Of a DNA stretch of 64,000 bases, positions 45,997-56,321 are shown one piece after another (the first letter of the stretch is position 1; the number at the start of each line of letters is the position of its first letter). This DNA comes from Burkholderia sp. Bp9142 (lineage in GTDB: Bacteria > Pseudomonadota > Gammaproteobacteria > Burkholderiales > Burkholderiaceae), in NCBI RefSeq assembly GCF_003853415.1, contig NZ_QTPP01000022.1, positions 59,345 to 123,344 on the forward strand, in the 5' to 3' direction. Made by a program: the position numbers and the translations under genes. The notes beneath the pieces are model-generated. The model saw only the letters and a list, made by a program, of their open reading frames with translations. It was not told the DNA's origin and did not search any database.

Positions 45997-46896
45997 ATGA
46001 ACCGAATCATTGCGCTCGTCGTCGCAATCGTGATCGTTGCCTTCGCGGCATCGTCGACCGTCCTGACCGTCGATCCGCGCCATACGGCCGTGCTGTCGGG
46101 CCGCGACGGCGCACAGCCCGAACTCGCGGGCCCCGGCATCCATTTCAAGCTGCCGCCGCCGCTCCAGACGGCGACGCTGATCGACACGCGCCTGCAATCG
46201 CTGGAAGCGTCGGATCCGCTGCAACTGGCGACCGAAGACAAGCACGACCTGCTCGTCGCGTATGCGGTCAAGTACCGTATCAGCGATCCGATGAAGTACT
46301 TCACGGCAACGGGCGGCGACCCGGCGGCCGCTGCCGAGCGTCTGGCAGGCGCGCTGAAGAGTGCGCTCGGCGACGCGTTCGGCAAGCGCGCGCTGGACGA
46401 CGCGCTCGGCGGGCAGCGCGACATAGCCGATGCGGCGCGCGATGCGGCCCGTGCGAAGGCATCCGGCTTCGGCGTCGACGTGGTCGATGTGCAGTTGACG
46501 CGCGTCGACCTGCCGGCTGCGCAGACGGACGCCGTCTATCAGCGGATGATTGCCGCGCTGCGCGACCAGGCCGCACAGGTGCGCGCGGATGGCGCCGCCG
46601 ATGTCGAGCAGATCAAGGCCGATGCGGAACGCGAACAGCAGGCGGTGCTCATGAATGCGTACAAGTCTGCGCAGACGATCAAGGGCGAGGGCGACGCGAA
46701 GGCCGCGTCGATCGCCGCCGACGCGTTCGGCCGCGATCCTCAGTTCTACCAGTTCTACGCGAGCCTGCAGGCTTACCGGAATACCTTCAAGCGCAACGAC
46801 ATCATCGTCGTCGATCCCGACAGCGAGTTTTTCCGTTTCATGCGCAGCCCGACGGGCGGTGCCGCAACGGCGGCACCCGCTCCCCGCAAACACTGA
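45997..46896 (+). CDS. hflC: FtsH protease modulator HflC
   Basis: A 299-residue partner of HflK. One N-terminal TM helix (about 4-22) anchors a periplasmic SPFH domain (from TVLTVDPRHTAVLS) and a coiled coil with the QIKADAEREQQAVL motif. It starts 15 bases after hflK with a GGGGAG ribosome site, so the two are co-translated. Confidence 0.95.
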   Translation: MNRIIALVVAIVIVAFAASSTVLTVDPRHTAVLSGRDGAQPELAGPGIHFKLPPPLQTATLIDTRLQSLEASDPLQLATEDKHDLLVAYAVKYRISDPMKYFTATGGDPAAAAERLAGALKSALGDAFGKRALDDALGGQRDIADAARDAARAKASGFGVDVVDVQLTRVDLPAAQTDAVYQRMIAALRDQAAQVRADGAADVEQIKADAEREQQAVLMNAYKSAQTIKGEGDAKAASIAADAFGRDPQFYQFYASLQAYRNTFKRNDIIVVDPDSEFFRFMRSPTGGAATAAPAPRKH

Positions 46897-46902
46897 CCTT
46901 GG

Positions 46903-46923
46903 GGCGCCGCGTCGAGCGGCGCC
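46903..46923. repeat. Hairpin between hflC and the DUF2065 gene
   Basis: A perfect 8-bp stem GGCGCCGC/GCGGCGCC with a 5-base loop, ending nine bases before the DUF2065 ATG where a ribosome site would lie. It may limit its translation. Confidence 0.55.
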
Positions 46924-46932
46924 GTCGCTCGC

Positions 46933-47124
46933 ATGGATCTGGCTGGCTCGTTGTTGCTTGCAGTAGCACTGATGCTGATCATCGAGGGGGCGTTCCCCTT
47001 CGTGTTTCCCGTCGCCTGGCGCGACACGTTTCGTAGAATAGCGGAGCGGCCGCCGCATCATATCCGGATCGGCGGGCTCATCGTGATGGCGCTCGGGCTC
47101 GTCCTGCTGCTGCTCGCGACCTGA
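46933..47124 (+). CDS. DUF2065 (YjeT-like) small membrane protein
   Basis: A 63-residue inner-membrane protein with two helices (about 4-26 and 45-62) joined by a basic loop ([19 protein letters not shown]). Its place after hflKC is conserved in many proteobacteria. Function is unknown. No Shine-Dalgarno is evident before the ATG. Confidence 0.88.
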   Translation: MDLAGSLLLAVALMLIIEGAFPFVFPVAWRDTFRRIAERPPHHIRIGGLIVMALGLVLLLLAT

Positions 47125-47224
47125 TCAGGACGGCGCACCCGCCGTTCGTTCCGCCCGATTCCGATTTCCGATTCATCTCGCGGCGCGCGCGTCGCGCCCT
47201 GTTTCCCGTCGTAGGACCGTACCG

Positions 47225-48373
47225 ATGTCGACCTGGTTACTTCCCGAGAATATCGCCGACGTACTGCCGTCGGAAGCGCGCAAGATCGAGGAGCTGCGCC
47301 GCAGGCTGCTCGACCGCTTCCGTTCGTACGGCTACGAAATGGTGATGCCGCCGCTGCTCGAATATCTCGAGTCGCTGCTGACGAGCGGCGGCACCGATCT
47401 GCGCCTGCGCACCTTCAAGCTGGTCGACCAGCTGTCGGGCCGCACGCTCGGCCTGCGCGCGGACATCACGCCGCAGGTCGCACGGATCGACGCGCACCTG
47501 CTGAACCGCCAGGGCGTCACGCGCCTCTGCTATGCGGGCCATGTGATGCATACGCGTCCGCGCGGCCTGCACGCGACGCGCGAACAGATCCAGATCGGCG
47601 CCGAAATCTACGGGCACGCCGGGCTGGAAGCCGACCTCGAGATCCAGCAGCTGATGCTCGACGCGCTGCACCTCGCGGGGCTGTCGCGAATCCGTCTGGA
47701 CCTGTGCCACGCGGGCGTGCTCGCGGCGCTGCTCGCGCGCGACGCGCAGGCCGCCGAGCGCGGCGAGGCGCTGTACGACGCGCTGTCGGGCAAGGACGTG
47801 CCGCTGCTGAACGAACTCACCGACGATCTCGGCGCCGACACGCGCGCGGCGCTGCGTGCGCTGCCGCATCTGTACGGCGACGCGAGCGTGCTCGACGAGG
47901 CGCGCGCACGCCTGCCGGTGCTGCCCGAGATCACGCGCGCGCTCGACGATCTCGCGCAGCTCGCGTCTCAGGCGAAGGGCGTCGAGGTGGCGATCGATCT
48001 CGCCGACCTGCGCGGCTATGCGTACCACAGCGGCGCGATGTTCACGGCGTACATCGACGGCGTGCCGAACGCGATCGCGCGCGGCGGCCGTTACGACCAC
48101 GTAGGCCAGGCCTACGGTCGCGCCCGCCCGGCGACGGGCTTCTCGCTCGACCTGCGCGAGCTCGCGCGGATTTCGCCGATCGAGGCGCGCGGCGCCGCGA
48201 TTCTCGCACCGTGGGCGCAGGACGACGCGCTGAGCGCGGCTGTTGCGGCGCTGCGCGATGCGGGCGAGGTCGTGATCCAGGCATTGCCGGGGCACGACCA
48301 CGTGCTCGACGAATTCGCCTGCGACCGTTCGCTCGTCGAGCGTAACGGCGCATGGGTGGTCGAACCCCGATAA
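47225..48373 (+). CDS. hisZ: ATP phosphoribosyltransferase regulatory subunit HisZ
   Basis: A 382-residue paralogue of histidyl-tRNA synthetase that lacks charging activity and serves as the regulatory partner of short-form HisG in histidine synthesis. It opens [23 protein letters not shown], keeps class II motif-like blocks ([13 protein letters not shown]) and the [22 protein letters not shown] segment. It lacks the anticodon-binding domain. A TAGGAC ribosome site precedes the ATG. It lies between hflC/DUF2065 and purA. Confidence 0.94.
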   Translation: MSTWLLPENIADVLPSEARKIEELRRRLLDRFRSYGYEMVMPPLLEYLESLLTSGGTDLRLRTFKLVDQLSGRTLGLRADITPQVARIDAHLLNRQGVTRLCYAGHVMHTRPRGLHATREQIQIGAEIYGHAGLEADLEIQQLMLDALHLAGLSRIRLDLCHAGVLAALLARDAQAAERGEALYDALSGKDVPLLNELTDDLGADTRAALRALPHLYGDASVLDEARARLPVLPEITRALDDLAQLASQAKGVEVAIDLADLRGYAYHSGAMFTAYIDGVPNAIARGGRYDHVGQAYGRARPATGFSLDLRELARISPIEARGAAILAPWAQDDALSAAVAALRDAGEVVIQALPGHDHVLDEFACDRSLVERNGAWVVEPR

Positions 48374-48453
48374 ACAGGCGTTCGCGGGCCGTCGTTCGGC
48401 GTGCATATCGTTGAAGCGAAACGGAAAAATTCGGAATCGCCCGCGAACCTAGG

Positions 48454-48459
48454 TAGAAT
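48454..48459 (+). promoter_or_regulatory. Candidate -10 of the purA promoter
   Basis: TAGAAT, 27 bases before the purA ATG, in an AT-rich pocket. No clear -35 or ribosome site. Confidence 0.4.
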
Positions 48460-48477
48460 ACGTTTTTAACCAGCTAA

Positions 48478-49833
<1,356 letters not shown>

Positions 49834-49841
49834 TTGTCAGC

Positions 49842-50438
49842 ATGACGCAGCAAATCACGATGACGGCGGCAGACTTGATGACCGATCCGCGCAACGACGA
49901 CAAGAACCTGTGGGTAGGCTGGGACGAATACCATCGTCTGATCGAGCTGCTCGCGCTCCAGGTGCATGAATCGGGCTGGAAGTTCGACCAGATCCTGTGC
50001 CTCGCGCGCGGCGGTCTGCGCGTCGGCGACCAGCTGTCGCGCATCTATGACGTGCCGCTCGCGATCCTTGCGACGAGCTCGTACCGCGAAGCGGCCGGCA
50101 CCGAGCAGGGCGCGCTCGACATCGCGCAGTACATCACGATGACGCGCGGCCACCTCGCGGGCAACGTGCTGCTGGTCGACGATCTCGTCGATTCGGGCGT
50201 TACGCTCGCGCGCGTGCAGGAGCACCTGAAGGAGCGCTATCCGTCCGTTACGGCAGTGCGTTCGGCAGTGCTCTGGTACAAGGGGTGCTCGAAGGTCAAG
50301 CCCGACTACCACACGCAGTATCTGCCGACGAATCCGTGGATTCATCAGCCGTTCGAAGAGTGGGACACCGTTCGTCCGCACAATCTCGCGGCCTGGATCA
50401 AGCGCGGTCGCGCGCAGCGCGACGGTTCGGGCGCGTAA
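49842..50438 (+). CDS. Phosphoribosyltransferase, probable xanthine/hypoxanthine type
   Basis: A 198-residue type I phosphoribosyltransferase. The PRPP motif LLVDDLVDSGVT (110-121) and the ILCLARGGLRVGDQLSR hood region are clear. It resembles the Gpt/HGPRT-like group. Its location right behind purA suggests purine salvage; the base used cannot be fixed from sequence. The ATG at 49842 lies eight bases after purA, so the two are probably co-transcribed. A strong terminator follows. Confidence 0.88.
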   Translation: MTQQITMTAADLMTDPRNDDKNLWVGWDEYHRLIELLALQVHESGWKFDQILCLARGGLRVGDQLSRIYDVPLAILATSSYREAAGTEQGALDIAQYITMTRGHLAGNVLLVDDLVDSGVTLARVQEHLKERYPSVTAVRSAVLWYKGCSKVKPDYHTQYLPTNPWIHQPFEEWDTVRPHNLAAWIKRGRAQRDGSGA

Positions 50439-50469
50439 GCGGCCGGCCGATCGATGGAAAGCCTTGTAC

Positions 50470-50497
50470 GGCGCCGCTCGCGGCGCCTTTTTTTTTT
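50470..50497 (+). terminator. Intrinsic terminator after the purA operon
   Basis: A stem GGCGCCG/CGGCGCC (50470-50476, 50481-50487) with loop CTCG, followed by ten T. It ends the long ndk-to-phosphoribosyltransferase run. Confidence 0.92.
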
Positions 50498-50664
50498 GGG
50501 GTGCGGCGGACCGGCGGGCACGGCGGCCGGCATGCACGGTAGGCAGACGGCGTGGCCCCGGCTATGATGGCAGCCCTGCCACAGCTTGCGCAGGATTGCA
50601 TGCGCGGCGTGGATCACGTGGCTTCAGGGCAACAGGGCAGGACGGTGTTTCAGGGGGGCGCGAG

Positions 50665-50670
50665 TAGAAT
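50665..50670 (+). promoter_or_regulatory. Candidate -10 of the kup promoter
   Basis: TAGAAT, 44 bases before the kup ATG. The 217 bases between the terminator and this box show no gene. Confidence 0.4.
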
Positions 50671-50714
50671 AGCGCTCGTTTTGTCCGACTCCGGACCCGA
50701 TTATTACGTTTCAT

Positions 50715-52628
50715 ATGAACGACACGACCCAGGCGACCGACGCAGCCCACGCGCATTCGACGCACCAACATTCGATGCAGGCGCTCGCGATAGCGGCCAT
50801 CGGCGTCGTATTCGGCGACATCGGCACGAGCCCGCTTTACGCGCTCAAAGAGGCGTTCAGCCCCGCCCACGGCATTCCGCTGACCGAAAGCTCGATTCTC
50901 GGCGTGATCTCGCTGCTGTTCTGGGCGATCATCCTGGTGGTCGGCGTCAAGTACCTGCTGTTCGTGATGCGGGCGGACAACAACGGCGAGGGCGGTGTGC
51001 TTGCCCTGATGGCGCTGTCGCTGCGGCCGCTCAACTCGAAATCCCGCGTGACGGGCGCGCTGATGGCGTTCGGCATCTTCGGCGCCTGCATGTTCTACGG
51101 CGACGCGGTGATCACGCCGGCGATCTCGGTGATGTCGGCGGTCGAAGGTCTCGAGATCGCGACGCCGCACCTGTCCCATCTCGTGCTGCCGATCACGATC
51201 GTGATCCTGATCGCGCTGTTCTGGATCCAGCGCCACGGCACCGCGACGGTCGGCAAGCTGTTCGGTCCGATCATGGTGCTGTGGTTCATCGTGATCGCGG
51301 CACTCGGCGTGTACCACATCATGCGTGTGCCGGGCATCATCGCGGCAATCAATCCGTACTACGCGGCGTCGTTCATGGCAGATCACCTGCTGCAGGCGTA
51401 TGTCGTGCTCGGCTCTGTCGTGCTGGTGCTGACCGGCGCGGAGGCGCTCTATGCGGACATGGGGCACTTCGGTGCGAAGCCGATCCGCTTCGCCGCGTAC
51501 GGGCTCGTGATGCCGTCGCTCGTGCTGAACTACTTCGGCCAGGGCGCGCTGCTGATCCAGAACCCGAAGGCGATCGAAAACCCGTTCTTCCTGCTCGCAC
51601 CGGACTGGGGGCTGCTGCCGCTCGTCGTGCTGTCGACGGTCGCGACCGTGATCGCTTCGCAGGCCGTGATCTCGGGCGCGTATTCGCTGACGTCGCAGGC
51701 GATCCAGCTCGGCTACGTGCCGCGCATGAAGGTGCTGCACACATCCGAACTGGCGATCGGCCAGATCTACGTGCCGGTCGTGAACTGGCTGCTGCTGTTC
51801 GTGATCCTTTGCATCGTGATCGGCTTCAAGAGCTCCGACAACCTCGCGGCCGCGTACGGCATCGCGGTGACGGCGACGATGGTGATCACGACCGTGCTCG
51901 CGGCGGTCGTGATGGTGAAGGTGTGGAACTGGAACCGGCTGCTGGTTGGCGCGATCATCGCGGTGTTCCTCGCGATCGACCTCGGCTTCTTCGGCGCGAA
52001 CCTGCTGAAGGTCGCGCAGGGCGGCTGGCTGCCGCTCGGGATCGGCGCGCTGCTGTTCTTCCTGCTGATGACCTGGTACAAGGGCCGCCACATCGTCAAG
52101 GAACGCACGGCCGCCGACGGTATCCCGCTCGAGCCATTCCTGCAGGGGCTGCTCGCGCATCCGCCGCACCGCGTGTCGGGCACCGCGATCTACCTGACCG
52201 GCAACGACAAGCTCGTGCCCGTCAGCCTGCTGCACAACCTGAAGCACAACAAGGTGCTGCACGAGCGGACCCTGTTCCTGACGTTCGTCACGCGCGACAT
52301 TCCGTACGTGCGCGACGACAAGCGCCTGAGTGCGCGCGATGCGGGCGGCGGACTGTACATCGTCAAGGCCGAGTACGGCTTCAACGAGACGCCGGACGTG
52401 AAGGCCGTGCTCGAGGAATTCGGCCGTACGCACGACATGACGTTCGAGTTGATGGACACGTCGTTCTTCCTCGCGCGCGAAACGGTCGTGCCGACGCATC
52501 TGCCCGGCATGTCGATCTGGCGCGAACGCGTGTTCGCGTGGATGCATCAGAACGCGGCGAAGCCGACCGACTTCTTCTCGATCCCGGCGAACCGCGTCGT
52601 CGAACTCGGCACCAAGATCGAGATCTGA
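50715..52628 (+). CDS. kup: Low-affinity potassium transporter Kup
   Basis: A 637-residue inner-membrane K+/H+ symporter with about twelve TM helices in the first 450 residues and a cytoplasmic C-terminal domain. The signature [10 protein letters not shown] is at 34-43. VVFALMALLSL-like helices, [13 protein letters not shown] and YFGQGALL match the family. It has its own promoter and terminator. Confidence 0.96.
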   Translation: MNDTTQATDAAHAHSTHQHSMQALAIAAIGVVFGDIGTSPLYALKEAFSPAHGIPLTESSILGVISLLFWAIILVVGVKYLLFVMRADNNGEGGVLALMALSLRPLNSKSRVTGALMAFGIFGACMFYGDAVITPAISVMSAVEGLEIATPHLSHLVLPITIVILIALFWIQRHGTATVGKLFGPIMVLWFIVIAALGVYHIMRVPGIIAAINPYYAASFMADHLLQAYVVLGSVVLVLTGAEALYADMGHFGAKPIRFAAYGLVMPSLVLNYFGQGALLIQNPKAIENPFFLLAPDWGLLPLVVLSTVATVIASQAVISGAYSLTSQAIQLGYVPRMKVLHTSELAIGQIYVPVVNWLLLFVILCIVIGFKSSDNLAAAYGIAVTATMVITTVLAAVVMVKVWNWNRLLVGAIIAVFLAIDLGFFGANLLKVAQGGWLPLGIGALLFFLLMTWYKGRHIVKERTAADGIPLEPFLQGLLAHPPHRVSGTAIYLTGNDKLVPVSLLHNLKHNKVLHERTLFLTFVTRDIPYVRDDKRLSARDAGGGLYIVKAEYGFNETPDVKAVLEEFGRTHDMTFELMDTSFFLARETVVPTHLPGMSIWRERVFAWMHQNAAKPTDFFSIPANRVVELGTKIEI

Positions 52629-52691
52629 CCGGCGCGCGCGGGCCGCGGATGCGGCCCATGCCCATTCGGCAGCGCGTTCGCCGAAGCCATG

Positions 52692-52720
52692 AAAAAGCCC
52701 GCACTTTCGGCGGGCTTTTT
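52692..52720. terminator. Bidirectional intrinsic terminator kup / tex
   Basis: A perfect 11-bp stem AAAAAGCCCGC (52692-52702) with 52710-52720, 7-base loop, A- and T-runs built into the arms, between convergent genes. Confidence 0.9.
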
Positions 52721-52746
52721 GACGTTCGTCGACAGTCTTCGCGTGC

Positions 52747-55071
52747 TCAGCGCTTCAGCTTCGCGAACGCCGCAGCCATCGCGCCGGCCGGTTCCGGCTC
52801 GCGCGAACGCTGCGGGCGGGCCGCGCCGCGGCCGGCATTGCCGCGATCCTGGCCGCCGCGCGGCGCCATGCCGGGCGCAGCCGCTTCGTCGTCGAGGCGC
52901 ATCGTCAGCGAAATGCGCTGGCGCTTCACGTCGACGTCGAGCACCTTGACCTTGACGACCTGGCCGGCCTTCACGACTTCGTGCGGATCCTTGATGAACT
53001 TCGTCGACATCGCGGACACGTGGACGAGGCCGTCCTGGTGCACACCGACATCCACGAACGCGCCGAATGCCGCGACGTTCGTCACGACCCCTTCGAGCAG
53101 CATGCCCGGCATCAGGTCGGACACCTTCTCGACGCCGTCGCGGAACGTGGCGGTCTTGAACTCGGGGCGCGGGTCGCGACCCGGTTTTTCGAGTTCGGAC
53201 AGGATGTCGCGCACGGTCGGCAGGCCGAAACGTTCGTCAACAAATTCCGCCGGCGACAGGCCGGACAGCGCGTCGCGGCTGCCGAGCACGTCGTCGATCC
53301 GCTTGCTGATCTTCGCGAGGATCCGTTCGACGACCGGATAGGCTTCCGGGTGGACCGACGAGCGGTCGAGCGGATTTTCGCCGCCGTTGATGCGCAGGAA
53401 GCCGGCGGCCTGTTCGAAGGTCTTGTCGCCGAGGCGCGGCACCTTGCGCAGTTGGTCGCGCGACGGGAACGGCCCGTTCGCGTCGCGGTAGTCGACGATG
53501 TTGCGCGCGAGCGTGGCATTCAGGCCCGACACGCGCGCGAGCAGCGCGACCGACGCGGTATTCGCGTCGACGCCGACCGCGTTCACGCAATCCTCGACGA
53601 CCGCGTCGAGCGAGCGGGCGAGTTCGCGCTGGTTCACGTCGTGCTGGTACTGGCCGACGCCGATCGCCTTCGGCTCGATCTTCACGAGCTCGGCGAGCGG
53701 GTCCTGCAGGCGGCGGGCGATCGACACGGCGCCGCGCAGCGACACGTCGAGTTCCGGGAATTCCTTCGCGGCCAGCTCGGACGCCGAGTAGACCGACGCG
53801 CCGGCTTCCGACACGACGATCTTCTGCAGCCGCAGTTCGGGATGCTTCGAGATCAGCTCGCTCGCGAGCTTGTCGGTTTCACGGGACGCGGTGCCGTTGC
53901 CGATGCTGATCAGCTCGGCCTGCGTCTGCGCGGCGATGCGCGCGAGCTTCGCGAGCGAGCCGTCCCAGTCGCGGCGCGGCTCGTGCGGGTAGATCGTGTC
54001 GGTCGCGAGCAGCTTGCCGGTGCGGTCGACCACGGCGACCTTCACGCCCGTGCGCAGGCCGGGGTCGAGACCGATCACGGCCTTCGGGCCGGCCGGCGCG
54101 GCCAGCAGCAGGTCCTTCAGGTTGCGCGCGAACACGCGGATCGCTTCGGCTTCCGCCGTTTCGCGCAGCTGCGTGAGCAGTTCGTTCTCGATGTGCGGCT
54201 GCACCTTCACGCGCCAGCACCAGCGGCACACGTCGGACAGCCACTTGTCGGCCGGGCGGCTCTGGTTCGCGATCCCGAAATGGCGCGCGATCATCGCTTC
54301 GCCGGGATGCGGGACCTGCGCGTCGAGTTCCTCGCCGAGGCCGAGCTTGACGGTCAGCACACCGGCGTTGCGGCCGCGGAACAGCGCGAGCGCGCGGTGC
54401 GACGGCACGGTCCGGATCGTCTCTGCGTAGTCGTAGTAGTCGCGGAACTTCTCGCCTTCCTCGTTTTCCTTGCCTTCGACGACGGCCGACGACACGACGC
54501 CCTGGCTGTGCAGGTAGTCGCGCAGCTTGCCGAGCAGTTCGGCCGTTTCGCCGAACTGTTCGGACAGGATGTCGCGGGCGCCGTCGAGCGCGGCCTTCAC
54601 GTCGGCGACGCCCTTGTCGGCATCGACGTACGCGGCGGCTTCCGTCTGCGGGTCGAGCAGTGGATTCGCGAGCAGCGCCTGCGCGAGCGGCTCGAGGCCG
54701 GCTTCGCGGGCGATCTGCGCGCGCGTGCGGCGCTTCGGCTTGTACGGCAGATAAAGGTCTTCGAGCACCTGCTTGCTGTCGGCCGCGTCGATCGCGGCGC
54801 GCAGTTCGTCGGTCAGCTTGCCCTGTTCGTCGATGCTCGACAGGATCGCCGCGCGTCGATCCTCGAGTTCGCGCAGATACAGGAGGCGTTCCTCGAGCTG
54901 GCGCAGCTGCGTGTCGTCCAGGTTGCCGGTCACTTCCTTGCGGTACCGGGCAATGAACGGAACGGTCGAGCCTTCGTCGAGGAGTTGCACTGCCGCCGCG
55001 ACCTGGCGCGGCTGGACGGACAGTTCGGTGGCGATGCGCTGTACGATCTTGAGTGCTACGGTTTCCGTCAT
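52747..55071 (-). CDS. tex: Tex family transcription accessory protein
   Basis: A 774-residue nucleic-acid-binding protein. An N-terminal HTH-like helical region ([18 protein letters not shown] onward) leads to the YqgF/RNase H-like domain (about 330-450, [18 protein letters not shown]). Two HhH motifs follow (about 500-560, ending [21 protein letters not shown]). The S1 RNA-binding domain is near 650-720. The Gly/Arg/Pro-rich tail (730-774) is extra. Tex modulates transcription and toxin expression in relatives. The start at 55071 is the conserved one. Confidence 0.95.
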   Translation of the reverse strand: MTETVALKIVQRIATELSVQPRQVAAAVQLLDEGSTVPFIARYRKEVTGNLDDTQLRQLEERLLYLRELEDRRAAILSSIDEQGKLTDELRAAIDAADSKQVLEDLYLPYKPKRRTRAQIAREAGLEPLAQALLANPLLDPQTEAAAYVDADKGVADVKAALDGARDILSEQFGETAELLGKLRDYLHSQGVVSSAVVEGKENEEGEKFRDYYDYAETIRTVPSHRALALFRGRNAGVLTVKLGLGEELDAQVPHPGEAMIARHFGIANQSRPADKWLSDVCRWCWRVKVQPHIENELLTQLRETAEAEAIRVFARNLKDLLLAAPAGPKAVIGLDPGLRTGVKVAVVDRTGKLLATDTIYPHEPRRDWDGSLAKLARIAAQTQAELISIGNGTASRETDKLASELISKHPELRLQKIVVSEAGASVYSASELAAKEFPELDVSLRGAVSIARRLQDPLAELVKIEPKAIGVGQYQHDVNQRELARSLDAVVEDCVNAVGVDANTASVALLARVSGLNATLARNIVDYRDANGPFPSRDQLRKVPRLGDKTFEQAAGFLRINGGENPLDRSSVHPEAYPVVERILAKISKRIDDVLGSRDALSGLSPAEFVDERFGLPTVRDILSELEKPGRDPRPEFKTATFRDGVEKVSDLMPGMLLEGVVTNVAAFGAFVDVGVHQDGLVHVSAMSTKFIKDPHEVVKAGQVVKVKVLDVDVKRQRISLTMRLDDEAAAPGMAPRGGQDRGNAGRGAARPQRSREPEPAGAMAAAFAKLKR

Positions 55072-55216
55072 GTCGTGGATGATCTGCCTGCTGAAATCGC
55101 GGCGCGGGCCGGCAGACCGCGCGGCGGGCTGCGAGACGGGCCCGCCGGACCAGATGCCGCGGGTGAGTGAAGCGGGGCATTTTGCCATAAATGGCGGAGC
55201 GTCCAGCCGGGGGTGA

Positions 55217-55222
55217 TAGAAT
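55217..55222 (+). promoter_or_regulatory. Extended -10 just before the coiled-coil gene
   Basis: TAGAAT preceded by TGA, ending seven bases before the ATG at 55230; no Shine-Dalgarno. Transcription would begin at or beside the ATG. Confidence 0.5.
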
Positions 55223-55229
55223 TTGACAC

Positions 55230-55973
55230 ATGTCCCGCAGCTTTCCTACGACGTTGCCAACTTCCCGCATTTCTCTCGTCGCGCTCGGCGCAGCGCTTGT
55301 CGCGGCTTTGTCCGCCGGGTCCACCGCCGCGTACGCACAGGCATCGGGCGCAGCCGCGCCGGATGCCGCCGCCGCCGTGCCCGTCGCGGCCTCCGTCACG
55401 CAGGATTTTGACGCCCGTCAAAAAGTGCTCAATCAACGTTCCGCGGAAAACGATTATCGTTATGCCGTGGCGGAGCACGATTGCTACAGCAAGTTCTTCG
55501 TCAATCACTGTCTCGGCAAGGCGCGCGACCGGATGCGCGAGGAGCGGGCAAGCATCCGTCAGGAGCAGCTCGCGCTCGACGACGAACAGCGCGCGGTGCG
55601 GGCGCAGCAGCGCGACCAGCAGCAGGCGCTGAAGCAGGCGCAGAATGCGGCGGAAGCGCCGCAGCGCGCGGCGAACGACGCGGCGAACGCGGCTGCGTTC
55701 CGCGACAAGCAGGAGCAGAATGCACTGAAGCAAGCGCAGCGCGGCGCGGAAGGGCCGCAGCGTGCCGCGAACAAGCAGGCATACGGCCAGAAGCAGGCAG
55801 ACTTCCAGCGCAAGCTCGACCAGGCGCACCAGCAGGCCGCGCAGAAGGCGCAGGAGCGCTCGGACAACGCCGCGCGCTACGAGCAGAAGCAGAAGGAAGC
55901 CGCCCAGCACAAGGCCGATGTCGAGCGGCGTCAGCAGGAAGCGGCCGAGAAGGCCAAGCAGCAGGGGCAGTAA
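55230..55973 (+). CDS. Secreted coiled-coil protein of unknown function
   Basis: A 247-residue protein I do not recognise. A signal peptide (about 1-37, [21 protein letters not shown]) exports it. A short conserved-looking segment (about 60-100) holds two cysteines ([20 protein letters not shown]) that could form a disulfide. From about 105 to the end it is an uninterrupted Gln/Ala/Arg/Lys/Glu-rich coiled coil. It contains an internal duplication: [17 protein letters not shown] and [17 protein letters not shown]. It may be a periplasmic spacer or envelope-structuring protein. It has an extended -10 very close to its ATG. Confidence 0.75.
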   Translation: MSRSFPTTLPTSRISLVALGAALVAALSAGSTAAYAQASGAAAPDAAAAVPVAASVTQDFDARQKVLNQRSAENDYRYAVAEHDCYSKFFVNHCLGKARDRMREERASIRQEQLALDDEQRAVRAQQRDQQQALKQAQNAAEAPQRAANDAANAAAFRDKQEQNALKQAQRGAEGPQRAANKQAYGQKQADFQRKLDQAHQQAAQKAQERSDNAARYEQKQKEAAQHKADVERRQQEAAEKAKQQGQ

Positions 55974-56050
55974 CGTGTTGGATTGATCCGGAGTCAGTCT
56001 CGTGCGTGCCGGCACGCCAGTCGGCGCGCTGCTTCGATGAGGAGGCGCAT

Positions 56051-56266
56051 ATGCAAAACCGTCCCACGGAACAGCAGCAGGAATTGCACAACCGTTTGGC
56101 CGCATTGCAGGAGCAGCACCAGCAGCTCGCTCGGGAGATCGAGCTGAAGGAAGGACACTCCGACATCGACGACATCACGCTGCACCGGCTGAAGAAGGAA
56201 AAGCTGGCGGCCAAGGACAAAATCATTTTGCTGCAATCGCAGCTGGAACCGGATAAGCGCGCCTGA
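56051..56266 (+). CDS. YdcH-like (DUF465) small coiled-coil protein
   Basis: A 71-residue protein. The DUF465 pattern is present: an N-terminal helix, then HSDIDDITLHRLKKEKLAAKDK. A GAGGAGG site directly upstream fixes the start. Function unknown. It lies between the secreted coiled-coil gene and the helicase gene, all on the plus strand. Confidence 0.88.
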   Translation: MQNRPTEQQQELHNRLAALQEQHQQLAREIELKEGHSDIDDITLHRLKKEKLAAKDKIILLQSQLEPDKRA

Positions 56267-56321
56267 GCGCGGCCTGGCAAGCGCCGGCGCCGCTCGGGCG
56301 CTGGACACAGGAACGCTTGCC

